Below are positions 45,053 to 53,705 of a stretch of DNA of 53,765 bases, in pieces. The DNA is taken from the NCBI GenBank assembly GCA_026196445.1, contig JAPHTE010000293.1:1-53765 (forward strand), written 5' to 3'. The stretch comes from Lysobacterales bacterium. GTDB taxonomy: Bacteria > Pseudomonadota > Gammaproteobacteria > Xanthomonadales > SZUA-36. Each line of letters opens with the position of its first letter. The stretch's first letter is position 1. The notes beneath the pieces are model-generated. The model did not search any database. It was given only the letters and a program-made list of their open reading frames with translations, and had not been told where the DNA came from. The position numbers and the translations under genes were made by a program.

Positions 45053-45406
45053 AAAAAAGTTCCTGGTATCACAAATTACCAACAATAGCTTTACATCTTT
45101 TTAACCGGGTATCGGTATGCTTGTCATGCAAGTTGACTGTGCCTGGTGTGTCGCTTCTCATGACAGGCAGTCCCCACACTTCTATGCCTTTGCGATACAC
45201 CATTTGAGCCCCGGCCCACAGGCCGGGGTTTTTTTTGACTCGGAGCGCGACTTGATAAGTGGCAAATTAAATATGCCAGGCGCCTGCTCTGCATTTCCTC
45301 CATCCCTGGAGGTCAGATGTATATACGGCGTGTATCGGGAAGGAATACCCGACCCCGTCCGCGCTTCAGTTTAATTCCAGTTAGTTCGTCGCTCGAAAAA
45401 TGTGGT
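45053..45406. other. Intergenic region after mnmG
   Basis: About 354 bases between mnmG and the convergent symporter. It contains the strong plus-strand terminator at 45209-45236. An 86-codon frame (45117-45374) reads straight through that terminator and has no recognisable features, so it is not called. I looked for DnaA boxes because mnmG often lies near the origin and found none. Confidence 0.5.
45209..45236 (+). terminator. Strong Rho-independent terminator downstream of mnmG
   Basis: Perfect 8-bp stem CCCCGGCC / GGCCGGGG, loop CACA, then eight T residues. It lies 156 bases past the mnmG stop, so the transcript has a long 3' tail. Confidence 0.93.
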
Positions 45407-46711
45407 CTAGGCGTTGTTTTCCTCGTCGTCGTAGATCAAGCCGGCATCCGGATCGTTGAAAATATCCATGTCCAGTTCACCTTCAGACTTGGCGACGATG
45501 GTCGTTACCGTGGAATCACCGGTGATATTGACCACTGTGCGGGTCATGTCGAGCAGGCGGTCGACACCCAGTATCAGGGCGATGCCCTCGGCCGGCAGAC
45601 CCACCTGGCTGAGTACACCAGCGAGGATCACCAATCCGACGCTGGGAACACCCGCTGCCCCGATGGAGGCGAGTATGACCATGACCACCACCATAAGGTA
45701 CTGGCTGACGGTCAGGTCGATGCCGTAAAACTGGGCGATAAAACCAGTCGCGATACCCTGCATGATGGCCGTACCGTCCATGTTGATGGTGGCGCCCAGA
45801 GGGATGGTGAAGGAGGCAATCTTGTTACTGACACCGACCCGTCTCTCGATCGTGTCCAGCGTGACCGGTATGGTCGCGTTGCTGGATGCGGTCGAGAACG
45901 CAAAAATCATGGCGGCGCGCAGCTTGGACATGAATGTCAGGGGGTTCAGGCGGCCCAGCAATGTGAGCAGGGCCGGGTAGACCACCAGGGCATGCACGAA
46001 CAGCATGATCATGACCAGCAATACGTACCTGCCCACGGCCAGGAAATCGTCGGAGTTACTGGTGGCCGTTAAAATGGCGATCAGCGAAAAAACGCCGTAG
46101 GGCGCAAACCGCATCACCAGCGTGACCAATTTCATGATGACCGCGTTGACGTCTTTGAACCAGTCGGCTACGCGCACACCGATTTCCTTGCTCAGCGTGA
46201 TGGAAATTCCCAGCAGCACCGCGAAGAAAATGATCGGCAGCATCTGGCCCTCCGCCATTGCCGCGATCGGGTTGGTCGGTACCATGTCGATAATCACCTG
46301 GGTGAAAGGTGTGGCCTCGGCAACATCAGTCCCGATGGCGGCCACCGGGTGTGCGCCGATGCCGGGTTTGAATATAATTGCCGCACCGAGCGCGAGGCTG
46401 ACCGCAATAGCCGTGGTCAGCAGGTATAAACCGATGGTTTTGCTACCCACCCGGCCAAGCATCTTGGGATCGGACAAGGAACTGGAACCGCACACCAATG
46501 ATACGAATACCAAAGGCACGACAAGCATCTTCAACAGGCTGATGAAAATCTGCCCGATCACATAGAGCAGACCGCCGGTCAGCCACACCTGTGACCACTC
46601 GGGGTTGCCCAGGAAGTTCAATACCAGGCCTGCAATTGCGCCCAGGATCATGGCAATGAAGATTTTCGCGCTAAGACTGAGTTTCCTGGCTGGGTCCATC
46701 GTTTTTCCCAT
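45407..46711 (-). CDS. Dicarboxylate/amino acid:cation symporter (DAACS family)
   Basis: A 434-residue inner-membrane transporter of the GltP/DctA/GltPh fold. Transmembrane helices run throughout. Signature elements: the serine-rich reentrant loop FSTASSNATIPVTL (hairpin 1), GATINMDGTAIMQG (TM7 NMDGT cation site), GAAGVPSVGLVILAGVLSQVGLP (hairpin 2) and GVDRLLDMTRTVVNITGD (TM8 with the substrate-binding Asp/Arg). The C-terminal tail is acidic. It takes up glutamate, aspartate or C4-dicarboxylates with Na+ or H+; the substrate cannot be assigned. Single gene, divergent from glnS. Confidence 0.93.
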   Translation of the reverse strand: MGKTMDPARKLSLSAKIFIAMILGAIAGLVLNFLGNPEWSQVWLTGGLLYVIGQIFISLLKMLVVPLVFVSLVCGSSSLSDPKMLGRVGSKTIGLYLLTTAIAVSLALGAAIIFKPGIGAHPVAAIGTDVAEATPFTQVIIDMVPTNPIAAMAEGQMLPIIFFAVLLGISITLSKEIGVRVADWFKDVNAVIMKLVTLVMRFAPYGVFSLIAILTATSNSDDFLAVGRYVLLVMIMLFVHALVVYPALLTLLGRLNPLTFMSKLRAAMIFAFSTASSNATIPVTLDTIERRVGVSNKIASFTIPLGATINMDGTAIMQGIATGFIAQFYGIDLTVSQYLMVVVMVILASIGAAGVPSVGLVILAGVLSQVGLPAEGIALILGVDRLLDMTRTVVNITGDSTVTTIVAKSEGELDMDIFNDPDAGLIYDDEENNA

Positions 46712-46739
46712 CTAGTTTATTGTCGGACAGTGTGAATTA

Positions 46740-46770
46740 TTGGTGGCGGATAAGCGTTATGCGCTAGAAT
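46740..46770 (+). promoter_or_regulatory. Candidate promoter of glnS
   Basis: TTGGTG (46740-46745), 19-base spacer, TAGAAT (46765-46770), 50 bases before the glnS start. Long spacer, so tentative. Confidence 0.3.
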
Positions 46771-46819
46771 CCATGGTCTGTGTTGTAACTATACATCAGA
46801 AAACTGAAAGGCCTGAAAA

Positions 46820-48502
46820 TTGAACAATGACCCGACTCCAACAGCCACCAATTTCATCCGGAATATTGTCATCAATGACCTGGAAAGTGGCAAGCACCAA
46901 TCGATAAAAACCAGGTTTCCGCCAGAGCCGAACGGCCATCTGCACATCGGGCACGCCAAGTCGATCTGTCTTAATTTCGGGATTGCCGACGAATTCGGTG
47001 GTACAACCAACTTGCGCTTTGACGATACCAACCCGCTGAAGGAAAACGAAGACTTCATGAACGCGATCATGGAGGATGTGCGCTGGTTGGGGTTCGAGTG
47101 GGACAACCTGTACCACGCCTCCGATTATTTCGAGCAGTTGTACCAGTACGCGGTACACCTGGTAAAGACCGGTAAGGCTTACGTCGAAGAACTCAGCGCT
47201 GAAGAAATTCTCGAGTACCGTGGTGACTGGATGAATAATGAACCCGGCCGGGAAAGCCCCTGGCGTGATCGCCCCGTCGAGGAAAGCCTGGACCTGTTCG
47301 AACGCATGAAAGCCGGTGAGTTCGAGGACGGCAAATACGTGCTGCGCGCCAGGATCGACATGGCCTCGCCCGACCGCTTCATGCGTGACCCGGTCATGTA
47401 CAGGATCCGTAACGCCAGCCATCACCGAACCGGTGATGAATGGCATATCTACCCGATGTACGACTGGGCGCACGGTATCTCCGACGCCATCGAGGGCATC
47501 ACCCATTCGCTGTGCACGCTGGAGTTCGAGGAACACCGCCCGCTGTACGACTGGTTCCTGGAAAACATCCCGTCACCTGGCAACCCGCGCCAGATCGAAT
47601 TCGCGCGCGGCAACCTGGATTTCACCGTCATGAGCAAACGCAGGCTCAGGGAGTTGGTCGAAGAGGGGATAGTGTCCGACTGGGATGACCCGCGCATGCC
47701 CACCATTGCAGGTTTGCGCCGACGCGGTTACACACCGGAGTCGATCAGGGCCTTCTGGGACGACATGGGGGTGTCCAAGTCCAACAGCATTATTTCCATG
47801 GGTGTGCTGGAAAACTATGTGCGCAACGACCTGAACGAACGTGCGCCGCGCGCAATGGCCGTGCTCGACCCGGTCAAGGTCATCTTGACCAACTACCCGG
47901 AAGGTGAAACTGAATGGCTGGAAGCACCGCGTCACCCGCAGAAACCCGAAATGGGCAATCGCCGCGTGCCGCTGAGCCGTGATATCTGGATCGAACGCGA
48001 TGATTTCATGGAAGACCCGCCACGCAAGTTTTTCCGCCTGCGCCCGGATGGCGAAGTACGCTTGCGCAATGCCTATATCATAAAGTGCACCAAAGTAGTC
48101 AAGGATGCCGATGGTGAGGTTACCGAAATCCACTGTGAGTACGACCCGGAAAGCCGTAGCGGTATGCCCGGCGCCGCGCGCAAGGTCAAGGGTACAATCC
48201 ACTGGGTTTCGGTCGAACACGGTATCGAGGCAGAGGTTCGCATGTATGATCGCCTGTTCAACGTGGCCAATCCGCTCGGCGAAAAGGACAGGGACTACCG
48301 CGAGTTCATTAATCCGCACTCACTGGATATGGTCCCGGCCGCGATTATCGAACCATCGGTGGCAGAGGGCAAGCCAGGCGATTTTTTCCAGTTCGAGCGC
48401 AGCGGGTATTTCACCATCGACCCGGACAGCGAGAGCCGGGACCGGCCGGTCATCAACCGGACCGTATCGCTGAGGGATTCCTGGGCAAAAATGAACAAAT
48501 GA
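46820..48502 (+). CDS. glnS: Glutaminyl-tRNA synthetase
   Basis: A 560-residue class I synthetase charging tRNA-Gln. HIGH motif at 42-45 within FPPEPNGHLHIGHAKSICLNFG; LRFDDTNPLKEN; HIYPMYDWAHGISDAIEGIT; KMSKS counterpart VMSKRRL; anticodon-binding beta-barrels in the C-terminal third (RDIWIERDDFMEDPPRKFFRL). Length equals E. coli GlnS (554). The only suitable start is a TTG with AAAGG nine bases before it; no in-frame ATG precedes the conserved N terminus. Its presence implies direct Gln-tRNA charging in this lineage. Confidence 0.98.
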   Translation: MNNDPTPTATNFIRNIVINDLESGKHQSIKTRFPPEPNGHLHIGHAKSICLNFGIADEFGGTTNLRFDDTNPLKENEDFMNAIMEDVRWLGFEWDNLYHASDYFEQLYQYAVHLVKTGKAYVEELSAEEILEYRGDWMNNEPGRESPWRDRPVEESLDLFERMKAGEFEDGKYVLRARIDMASPDRFMRDPVMYRIRNASHHRTGDEWHIYPMYDWAHGISDAIEGITHSLCTLEFEEHRPLYDWFLENIPSPGNPRQIEFARGNLDFTVMSKRRLRELVEEGIVSDWDDPRMPTIAGLRRRGYTPESIRAFWDDMGVSKSNSIISMGVLENYVRNDLNERAPRAMAVLDPVKVILTNYPEGETEWLEAPRHPQKPEMGNRRVPLSRDIWIERDDFMEDPPRKFFRLRPDGEVRLRNAYIIKCTKVVKDADGEVTEIHCEYDPESRSGMPGAARKVKGTIHWVSVEHGIEAEVRMYDRLFNVANPLGEKDRDYREFINPHSLDMVPAAIIEPSVAEGKPGDFFQFERSGYFTIDPDSESRDRPVINRTVSLRDSWAKMNK

Positions 48503-48514
48503 CTTGAGGCACAC

Positions 48515-48541
48515 TCACCAGCAATGGTGATTTGCTAGAAT
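48515..48541 (+). promoter_or_regulatory. Hairpin and extended -10 promoter before lemA
   Basis: A short hairpin TCACCA-GCAA-TGGTGA (48515-48530, GNRA loop) lies just after glnS and could weakly end its transcript. It is followed immediately by TGCTAGAAT (48533-48541), an extended -10 element (TGnTAGAAT) that could start the lemA transcript without a -35 box. Confidence 0.35.
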
Positions 48542-48577
48542 TTTGATTGATCAGGGCTGTATTTAAAGGAAAGTATC

Positions 48578-49159
48578 ATGGGTTGGATAGTATTGATTGT
48601 CATAGTCGGATTGGTTTTCTTTGCGATCTCTATCTACAACCGCCTGGTGGCGGGCAGGAACCGGTTCAAAAACGCATTTGCACAAATCGATGTGCAACTC
48701 ACGCGCCGCCACGATCTGATACCAAATCTGGTGGAGACGGCCAAGGGCTACATGAAGCACGAGCGTGAAACGCTCGAAGCGGTGATCACGGCGCGCAACA
48801 CGGCAGTCGCGGGGCTCAAAACCGCCGCTCGTGACCCGTCTGACCCGGTCGCCATGAAACAGCTCGCGGAGGCAGAGCAGGGCCTTTCCGGGGCCCTGGG
48901 CCGATTGTTTGCATTATCAGAGTCCTACCCGGACCTGAAAGCCAACCAGAACATGATGCAGTTGTCCGAGGAGCTGACAACTACGGAGAACAAAGTCGCT
49001 TTCGCACGCCAGGCCTACAACGATTCCGTCATGCAGTACAACACCTTGCGGGAATCCTTCCCCAACAATTTCTTTGCAGGCTGGTTCAATTTCCAGGCGG
49101 CCGAACTGCTGGAAATCGAGGATGAGACCAAGCGCGAAGCACCGCAGGTTACGTTTTAG
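48578..49159 (+). CDS. lemA: LemA family protein
   Basis: A 193-residue protein: N-terminal transmembrane helix (about 3-21), then a long helical domain with YNRLVAGRNRFKNAFAQIDVQLTRRHDLIPNLVETAKGYM, SGALGRLFALSESYPDLKANQNM and ENKVAFARQAYNDSVMQYN. These are the LemA hallmarks. Function is poorly defined; it is repeatedly found in operon with M48 peptidases, as here (63 bases to the next gene). Strong AAAGGAAAG ribosome site. Confidence 0.95.
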   Translation: MGWIVLIVIVGLVFFAISIYNRLVAGRNRFKNAFAQIDVQLTRRHDLIPNLVETAKGYMKHERETLEAVITARNTAVAGLKTAARDPSDPVAMKQLAEAEQGLSGALGRLFALSESYPDLKANQNMMQLSEELTTTENKVAFARQAYNDSVMQYNTLRESFPNNFFAGWFNFQAAELLEIEDETKREAPQVTF

Positions 49160-49222
49160 GTTGACCCGGAATCTCGCGGTGAACCCGTCATGGGCAAGCC
49201 GTAAGACCAAGGGGCTGGCGGG

Positions 49223-51139
49223 GTGAATTTCTTTGAATACCAGGACCAGGCGCGGCGCCAGAGCCGCTGGCTGGTACTCCTGTTCTTCCTGGCCGTGGTC
49301 ACGATCATTGTCGTAATCGACTTTGCCATCCTGGTAGCTTTCGGTGTGATGGACATCGAGCAGCAGGGATTGTTGAGCGTTCATACCTTCCAGTCCAACA
49401 TCGATACCCTGGTCATCGGCGCCGTGGTGACGACGCTGGTGATCGTACTGGCCAGCCTGTTCAAAACCCTCGCATTGCGTTCGGGTGGTGGCAAAGTCGC
49501 GCGCGACCTCGGGGGTATCCGGGTCGAGGCGGACGCCAGCGATCCCTTGCGCAGACGCCTGTACAACGTGGTGGAGGAAATTGCGCTCGCCTCGGGCGTC
49601 GCAGTACCGGAGGTCTATGTGCTGGAACAGGAGTCCGCGATCAACGCCTTCGCGGCCGGTTTTTCACCGGCGGATGCCGCGGTCGCCGTGACCCGGGGCG
49701 CGCTGGAAAAGCTGGACCGCAACGAACTGCAGGGCGTCATCGCGCACGAGTTCAGTCATATATTCAATGGTGATATGCGCTTGAACATCCGCCTGATGGG
49801 CGCACTGTTCGGTATCCTGGTATTGTCGCTGATAGGCCGTCGCGTTTTGCGTGGTTCCTATTACATGGGCCGCTCAAAGAACAGCAACGGCGGGGCCATC
49901 GTGCTGTTGGCAGTCGCGGTCGCGCTGGTGGGTTACATCGGCTTGTTCTTCGGCCGCTGGATAAAATCCGCCGTTTCGCGTCAGCGCGAATACCTGGCCG
50001 ATGCATCGGCTGTCCAGTTCACGCGCGACCCGGACGGTATCGCCGGCGCGCTCAAGAAGATCGCCGTGTACAGCGATGCTTCCTACCTGAATACCGAAAC
50101 CGAGGAAGTCAGCCATATGTTGTTCGGTGCTGGCGAAGCGGCAAGTATGTTCTCCACCCACCCGCCGTTGAACGAACGGATTCAGCGCATTGATAAAAGT
50201 TTCACACCTCAGGACCTGGTGACGCTGGCCAGCAGTCTGCAGCGCCGTGATAAATCCCAGGCCGAGCAAGCCGAGCGTGAACGGGAAAAAACCAGGCAGC
50301 GCGGACATGGTTTTTTTGATGCCGATAACCTGGTCGACCAGATCGGTAACCCGGATTTTTCCAGGGTCCTGATGGCAGCGGCGTTGGCGGCGTCTATTCC
50401 CGACGTCATCAACAAGGCGGCACATTCCAGCCAGTGGGCCACGGAAGTATTGTTGTATTGCCTGTTGGACAAGGACGAGGAAATTCGTGAGCGGCAATTA
50501 TTGCTGATCGCACAAAACCTCGGCAGTGACTCCGAGACCCGGGTTCGCAACCTGGTGGAAGCAGCACCGGTGCTGGGCAGGGAGCAGCGATTGCCCTTAA
50601 TGGAGATGGCCATCCCCGAACTCAAGCGCAGACCGCCGGACCAGGTCAGCAAGGTGTTGGGTGTGGTCAAGGACCTGAGCAGGATCGATGGCCAGGTCGA
50701 CATGTTCGAATACCTGATGGCAGGCATCATAGGACAGCACCTGTGGGAGTCTGCAAACCCGCATAGCGTCAGGCTGGCCGGTAAGAAGTCGCTGCAGCAG
50801 GTGCAGGCTGAAGCACAGCAGGTGATCGCGCTCCTGGCTGTCAATGGCCAAAGGGAGTCCGCTGAGATCCAACACGCCTACCAAGCAGGAATGAAAACAT
50901 TGGGAATGGTGGAATCGCTGGAGATGCCGGACACAGAAGACTGGGCCGGTATGCTGGACCGGGCCTTACCTCTGCTCGATCAACTTAAACCGGCGGACAA
51001 GCAGAAGCTGGTCAATGCCCTGATTGCCACCGTGATGGCGGACAACCGGTTGGCGGTTGCTGAAATGGAGTTGCTGCGGATCATTTGCCTGGTCATTCAC
51101 GTACCGTTGCCCATGCTCAGCCGTGGTAAAGATAACTGA
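49223..51139 (+). CDS. HtpX-like M48 metallopeptidase with C-terminal TerB-like extension
   Basis: A 638-residue inner-membrane peptidase. Two N-terminal spans (about 17-40 and 53-78), zinc motif HEFSH with His175, Glu176 and His179 (GVIAHEFSHIFNGDMRLN), further spans about 190-250, third ligand region SRQREYLADASAVQFT and the THPPLNERIQRID stretch. After the peptidase unit (about residue 330) come ~300 extra residues; the last part (IDGQVDMFEYLM, ADNRLAVAEMELLRIICLVIHVPLP) looks TerB-like. HtpX itself is only ~290 residues. Start is GTG. Pair with lemA suggests envelope protein quality control or processing. Confidence 0.88.
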   Translation: MNFFEYQDQARRQSRWLVLLFFLAVVTIIVVIDFAILVAFGVMDIEQQGLLSVHTFQSNIDTLVIGAVVTTLVIVLASLFKTLALRSGGGKVARDLGGIRVEADASDPLRRRLYNVVEEIALASGVAVPEVYVLEQESAINAFAAGFSPADAAVAVTRGALEKLDRNELQGVIAHEFSHIFNGDMRLNIRLMGALFGILVLSLIGRRVLRGSYYMGRSKNSNGGAIVLLAVAVALVGYIGLFFGRWIKSAVSRQREYLADASAVQFTRDPDGIAGALKKIAVYSDASYLNTETEEVSHMLFGAGEAASMFSTHPPLNERIQRIDKSFTPQDLVTLASSLQRRDKSQAEQAEREREKTRQRGHGFFDADNLVDQIGNPDFSRVLMAAALAASIPDVINKAAHSSQWATEVLLYCLLDKDEEIRERQLLLIAQNLGSDSETRVRNLVEAAPVLGREQRLPLMEMAIPELKRRPPDQVSKVLGVVKDLSRIDGQVDMFEYLMAGIIGQHLWESANPHSVRLAGKKSLQQVQAEAQQVIALLAVNGQRESAEIQHAYQAGMKTLGMVESLEMPDTEDWAGMLDRALPLLDQLKPADKQKLVNALIATVMADNRLAVAEMELLRIICLVIHVPLPMLSRGKDN

Positions 51140-51155
51140 CCCCTGTTTACAGGTC

Positions 51156-51185
51156 TGGTAAGTCATTATCAGAGCGATTTATACT
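51156..51185 (+). promoter_or_regulatory. Candidate promoter before the alcohol dehydrogenase
   Basis: TATACT (51180-51185, five of six matches) 18 bases after a weak TGGTAA. It lies in the 76-base gap after the peptidase gene. Confidence 0.3.
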
Positions 51186-51215
51186 CGAATCTGCCGCTCA
51201 CAGAAGAGGTTATCA

Positions 51216-52403
51216 GTGTTACATTCACTACTTGTTGGTATCAAAAAACCTTTTCTTAAACACTTCCCGGTGCCAACACCCGAGTGCATCACAGGTGCGC
51301 AGTCTGTTAAGCGAATTGCGGATCAGCTGAACCGCTATAAAGGCACGTGTCCATTGATTGTCACGGACAATGTCCTACTGGAGTTGGGGTTGATTTCACC
51401 GGTTTTTAAGTCATTGGACTCAAACGGCATTGCATATCATGTGTTCTCGGAAATCGAGCCCGACCCTGATTTTGAAGCAGTGAGGATGGGTGTTGAACGA
51501 TATCAACAGAAGAAATGCGACAGCTTGATCCTCATTGGTGGCGGCTCGGTCCTTGATTGTGGCAAAGCGATTGCTGCATCGGTCGCCAAGAAAAAGGACA
51601 TCGGCAGGTTGGTAGGCTTGCTCAGGGTTCATCGTACTGTGCCCCCGATGATTGCCATCCCAACCACCGCAGGCACTGGTTCTGAATGTACCGTTGCGGC
51701 AGTGATAACCGATCGTCAACAGCGTATCAAGAAAGTGGTCGCTGACCCATTCCTGGTGCCCAAATGCGCAATTCTCGATCCCACACTAATGACAGGCTTA
51801 CCCGCGCAGATAACGGCTCACACGGGTATCGATGCACTCACCCATGCGATTGAGTCTTACCTGAGTGGTTATGCGGGACGCTTCAGCAAAAAACAGAGCA
51901 TCCAGGCCATTAAGGCTGTTTTTTCCAATCTGCCAGTTGCCTATGAAAATGGACAGGACCTGGATGCCCGCGAGGCCATGGCGCTGGCCAGTTATCAAGC
52001 CGGCCTGGCGTTTACCCGCACTTACGTCGGTTATGTCCATGCCATCGCACACCAGCTTGGTGCGATTTACCACGTGCCGCATGGGCTGGCAAATGCGATT
52101 GTGTTGCCCGAAGTCCTTGCCTATTGCCGGCCAAAGATAGACCACCAACTCGCTGAACTCGCCCGTGAAGCCAATATCAGTGACAGTCCTGACAACGCGC
52201 AGGCCGCTTCAGTTTTCATGGAGGAACTCAACGGTCTGCTGCAAAAGCTCGATATTCCGAAAACTGTGGCGGCAATGAAATCATCTGAAATCGATCAGAT
52301 TGCTCAAAGGGCACTTGAAGAAGCTTTTGGACAATACCCGGTTCCAGTTCAACTGTGCCACACGCAAATTCGTGAAATATTACTCAGATTGTTACCGGCC
52401 TGA
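51216..52403 (+). CDS. Iron-containing (type III) alcohol dehydrogenase
   Basis: A 395-residue NAD(P)-dependent dehydrogenase. Coenzyme-binding GGGSVLDCGKAIAA (about 109-122), IPTTAGTGSECT (about 147-158), metal ligands in ITAHTGIDALTHAIESYLS (Asp and His) and in GYVHAIAHQLGAIYHVPHGLANAI (two His). The N-terminal part (LVGIKKPFLKHFPVPTPE) is not typical of AdhB/FucO, so the substrate is unknown. Start is GTG with AGAGG upstream. Codon use appears somewhat AT-richer than the neighbours, a weak sign of later acquisition. Confidence 0.9.
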   Translation: MLHSLLVGIKKPFLKHFPVPTPECITGAQSVKRIADQLNRYKGTCPLIVTDNVLLELGLISPVFKSLDSNGIAYHVFSEIEPDPDFEAVRMGVERYQQKKCDSLILIGGGSVLDCGKAIAASVAKKKDIGRLVGLLRVHRTVPPMIAIPTTAGTGSECTVAAVITDRQQRIKKVVADPFLVPKCAILDPTLMTGLPAQITAHTGIDALTHAIESYLSGYAGRFSKKQSIQAIKAVFSNLPVAYENGQDLDAREAMALASYQAGLAFTRTYVGYVHAIAHQLGAIYHVPHGLANAIVLPEVLAYCRPKIDHQLAELAREANISDSPDNAQAASVFMEELNGLLQKLDIPKTVAAMKSSEIDQIAQRALEEAFGQYPVPVQLCHTQIREILLRLLPA

Positions 52404-52445
52404 CCCGGGGTTATCACGGTGGCAAATCAGGTATAGTGCGCACAA

Positions 52446-53705
52446 ATGTTCAACCTGATTAACATCAAGAAAGGCGAGTGGCGGCGCTTCCTGCTGGCGT
52501 TCAGCTATTTCTTTTTCCTGCTGGCGGGCTATTTCATGCTGCGACCAATCCGGGGCACGGTTGCGGCCAATCACTCTGAATCCCTGCACTGGTTGTATAC
52601 CGGGACGTTCATATCCATGTTGCTGATCGTGCCTGTCTTTGGCTGGCTGGTATCAAAATTCCGGCGCGGCCGGTTCATCCCGGGAATCTATCTGTTTTTT
52701 ATTTCCAACCTGGTCTTTTTTGCCTTTGCCTTTGCTTTCAAGGGTGATGCGACCTCCGACTGGGTACAATACGGTTTTTATATCTGGCTCAGTGTTTTCA
52801 ACCTGTTCGTGGTGTCTATCTTCTGGAGCTTCATGGCGGATATTTTCCACCCGGACCAGGCCCAGCGATTGTTTGGCAGCATCATGGCCGGTGGCAGCCT
52901 CGGTGCTATTGCCGGACCGCTGCTGACGGCAAACCAGGTCTCACGGATTGGTTCGGGCGGGGTCATGATGGTCGCCATCGTCTTCCTGCTGGTGGCCACG
53001 GCCCTGGCGATTGCCCTTGGCCGCTACGAACGGCAGGTACAAAGGGACAAGGCCAGCAAGGTCATCGGTGGTGGTATCTGGGAAGGGGCCGTACAGGTGT
53101 TCAAATCAAAATACCTGCTGCTGATCTGCCTGTTGATGTTATCGCACAACCTGACCTCGACTTTCCTGTATAACGGCCTGGCGGTGCTGGTCGACGCCAA
53201 CATCATCGGTTTCGATGAACGAACCCAATTCTTCAGCTATGTCGACCTGATCGTGCAGGTGCTGGCATTTCTGTTCCAGTTCCTGATTACGTCGCGTCTG
53301 GTCATTTTCCTGGGTATGCCGCGTACCGCGATTTTACCACCGGTGTTGCTGGCGGCAGGTTTTACGCTGTTGGGCAGTTCGCTGGGCCTGGTACTGTTTG
53401 CCGCAGTCCAGGTTGCGCAGCGGGCGATGAATTACGGATTGCTCGGTCCAGTCAAGGAAATGCTGTTTACCGTGGTGGACAGGGAGACCAAGTACAAGAG
53501 CAAGAATTTCATCGACACCGTGGTTTATCGTGGCAGTGACGTGACCGCCAGTTGGCTGTTCAAGGGCATGATGACCGCCGGTTTGAGTATCGGCCAGATC
53601 GCGTGGCTGTACATTCCTGTCATGGGCGTGTGGGCCGTGGGTGCCTGGCACCTCGGCAAGAGTTACACCCGTTTGAAACAGCGGCTGGAATCAACCGCCA
53701 GCTAA
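52446..53705 (+). CDS. MFS protein related to NTP/NDP (NTT) exchangers
   Basis: A 419-residue polytopic membrane protein with about 11-12 hydrophobic spans. The N terminus LAFSYFFFLLAGYFMLRPIRGTVAAN and IFWSFMADIFHPDQAQRLFGSIMAGGSLGAIAGP resemble the bacterial NTT-like/MFS group often annotated as NTP/NDP exchange transporter-like. VDRETKYKSKNFIDTVVYRGSD is a typical C-terminal loop. True ATP/ADP exchangers occur in obligate intracellular bacteria; nothing else here suggests that lifestyle, so the substrate should be considered unknown. Starts 43 bases after the dehydrogenase, possibly one transcript. Confidence 0.8.
   Translation: MFNLINIKKGEWRRFLLAFSYFFFLLAGYFMLRPIRGTVAANHSESLHWLYTGTFISMLLIVPVFGWLVSKFRRGRFIPGIYLFFISNLVFFAFAFAFKGDATSDWVQYGFYIWLSVFNLFVVSIFWSFMADIFHPDQAQRLFGSIMAGGSLGAIAGPLLTANQVSRIGSGGVMMVAIVFLLVATALAIALGRYERQVQRDKASKVIGGGIWEGAVQVFKSKYLLLICLLMLSHNLTSTFLYNGLAVLVDANIIGFDERTQFFSYVDLIVQVLAFLFQFLITSRLVIFLGMPRTAILPPVLLAAGFTLLGSSLGLVLFAAVQVAQRAMNYGLLGPVKEMLFTVVDRETKYKSKNFIDTVVYRGSDVTASWLFKGMMTAGLSIGQIAWLYIPVMGVWAVGAWHLGKSYTRLKQRLESTAS

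Noticed and set aside
45117..45374. 86-codon open frame downstream of mnmG
   Set aside because: It runs through a textbook terminator and has no protein features.
43100..45406. Replication origin near mnmG
   Set aside because: No DnaA boxes or AT-rich unwinding region found in either flanking gap.
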